64,000 nucleotides of DNA, from positions 519,319 to 583,318 of the forward strand of contig NW_003124895.1 of assembly GCF_000003605.2 (NCBI RefSeq), given 5' to 3'. Below the pieces are notes generated by a model. That model was not told where the DNA came from. It searched no databases and saw only the letters and a list, made by a program, of their open reading frames with translations. Within the stretch, counting starts at the first letter, position 1. Each line of letters starts with the position of its first letter. Shown piece by piece: positions 63,710 to 64,000 of this stretch. The position numbers and the translations under genes are program-made. Origin of the DNA: Saccoglossus kowalevskii. Lineage: Eukaryota > Hemichordata > Enteropneusta > Harrimaniidae.

Positions 63710-64000
63710 TGTGGGGATTGCAAACTTCACACTTCTATTCATGTGAACATTCAATACGTCACACTTGTATTGATGTGGGGATTGCAAACGTCACACTTGT
63801 ATTCATGTGAACATTCTATACGTCATACTTGTATTTATGTGGGGATTGCAAACGTCACACTTGTATTCATGTGAACATTCTATACGTCACACTTGTATTC
63901 ATGTGGGATTGCAAACGTCACACTTGTATTCATGTGAACATTCAATACGTCACATTTGTATTGATGTGGGGATTGCAAACGTCGCACTTGTATTCATGTG
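63703..64000. repeat. satellite/minisatellite with 64-bp dimeric unit (runs off window)
   Basis: Two related ~32-bp half-units alternate. Form A reads TTGTATTGATGTGGGGATTG then CAAACGTCACAC; form B reads TTGTATTCATGTGAACATTC then AATACGTCACAC. About 4.6 dimers are visible, with few substitutions between copies. The right edge is not seen. Confidence 0.95.

Noticed and set aside
63703-64000. CRISPR-like array
   Set aside because: Units are contiguous with no unique spacers, and the context is eukaryotic; it is a satellite.

Overview
This is eukaryotic (metazoan) nuclear DNA: AT-rich, almost empty of long open frames, with GT-AG split exons, dispersed foldback repeats, SINE-like tRNA relics, a truncated LINE and a satellite array. 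The one gene that can be read with confidence is an ELK-type (KCNH3/4/8-like) voltage-gated potassium channel on the + strand. Nothing is arranged like a prokaryotic operon. The channel, the CR1/Rex-like LINE and the intron-rich layout suggest an invertebrate animal, perhaps a marine deuterostome such as a hemichordate. The species assignment is a guess.

Layout. Positions 1-46163 hold no exon I can support. This tract contains simple repeats ((AAGT)n at 902-978, G12 at 8411, (TA)n at 12139, A23 at 21273), a 935-bp run of N (20076-21010), two dispersed inverted-repeat (MITE-like) families and a few tRNA-like relics. It may be intron 1 plus 5' flank of the channel gene, because the short first coding exon expected for this family (PAS-cap) was not found.

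Positions 46164-59003 hold 18 coding exons whose splice phases all agree, giving about 1017 codons open to a TAG stop. They encode, in order: the PAS domain, S1-S6 with an SVGFGN selectivity filter, the C-linker, the cyclic-nucleotide-binding homology domain with the YNL intrinsic-ligand motif, a variable acidic linker, a conserved LSPR/VDG/ED/FDF block, a C-terminal coiled coil and a Ser/Thr-rich tail. The variable linker is preceded by three consecutive phase-0 microexons of 27, 18 and 33 bp, each with a perfect GTAAGT donor. They look like an alternative-splicing cassette and are the most interesting item in the window. The introns carry a ~34-bp minisatellite and several copies of one foldback repeat family.

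Positions 59004-61440 are 3' UTR/intergenic with several AATAAA signals. Positions 61441-63366 are a 5'-truncated, frameshifted non-LTR retrotransposon on the - strand. Positions 63703-64000 are the start of a satellite built from ~64-bp dimers of two related ~32-bp half-units, running off the window edge.
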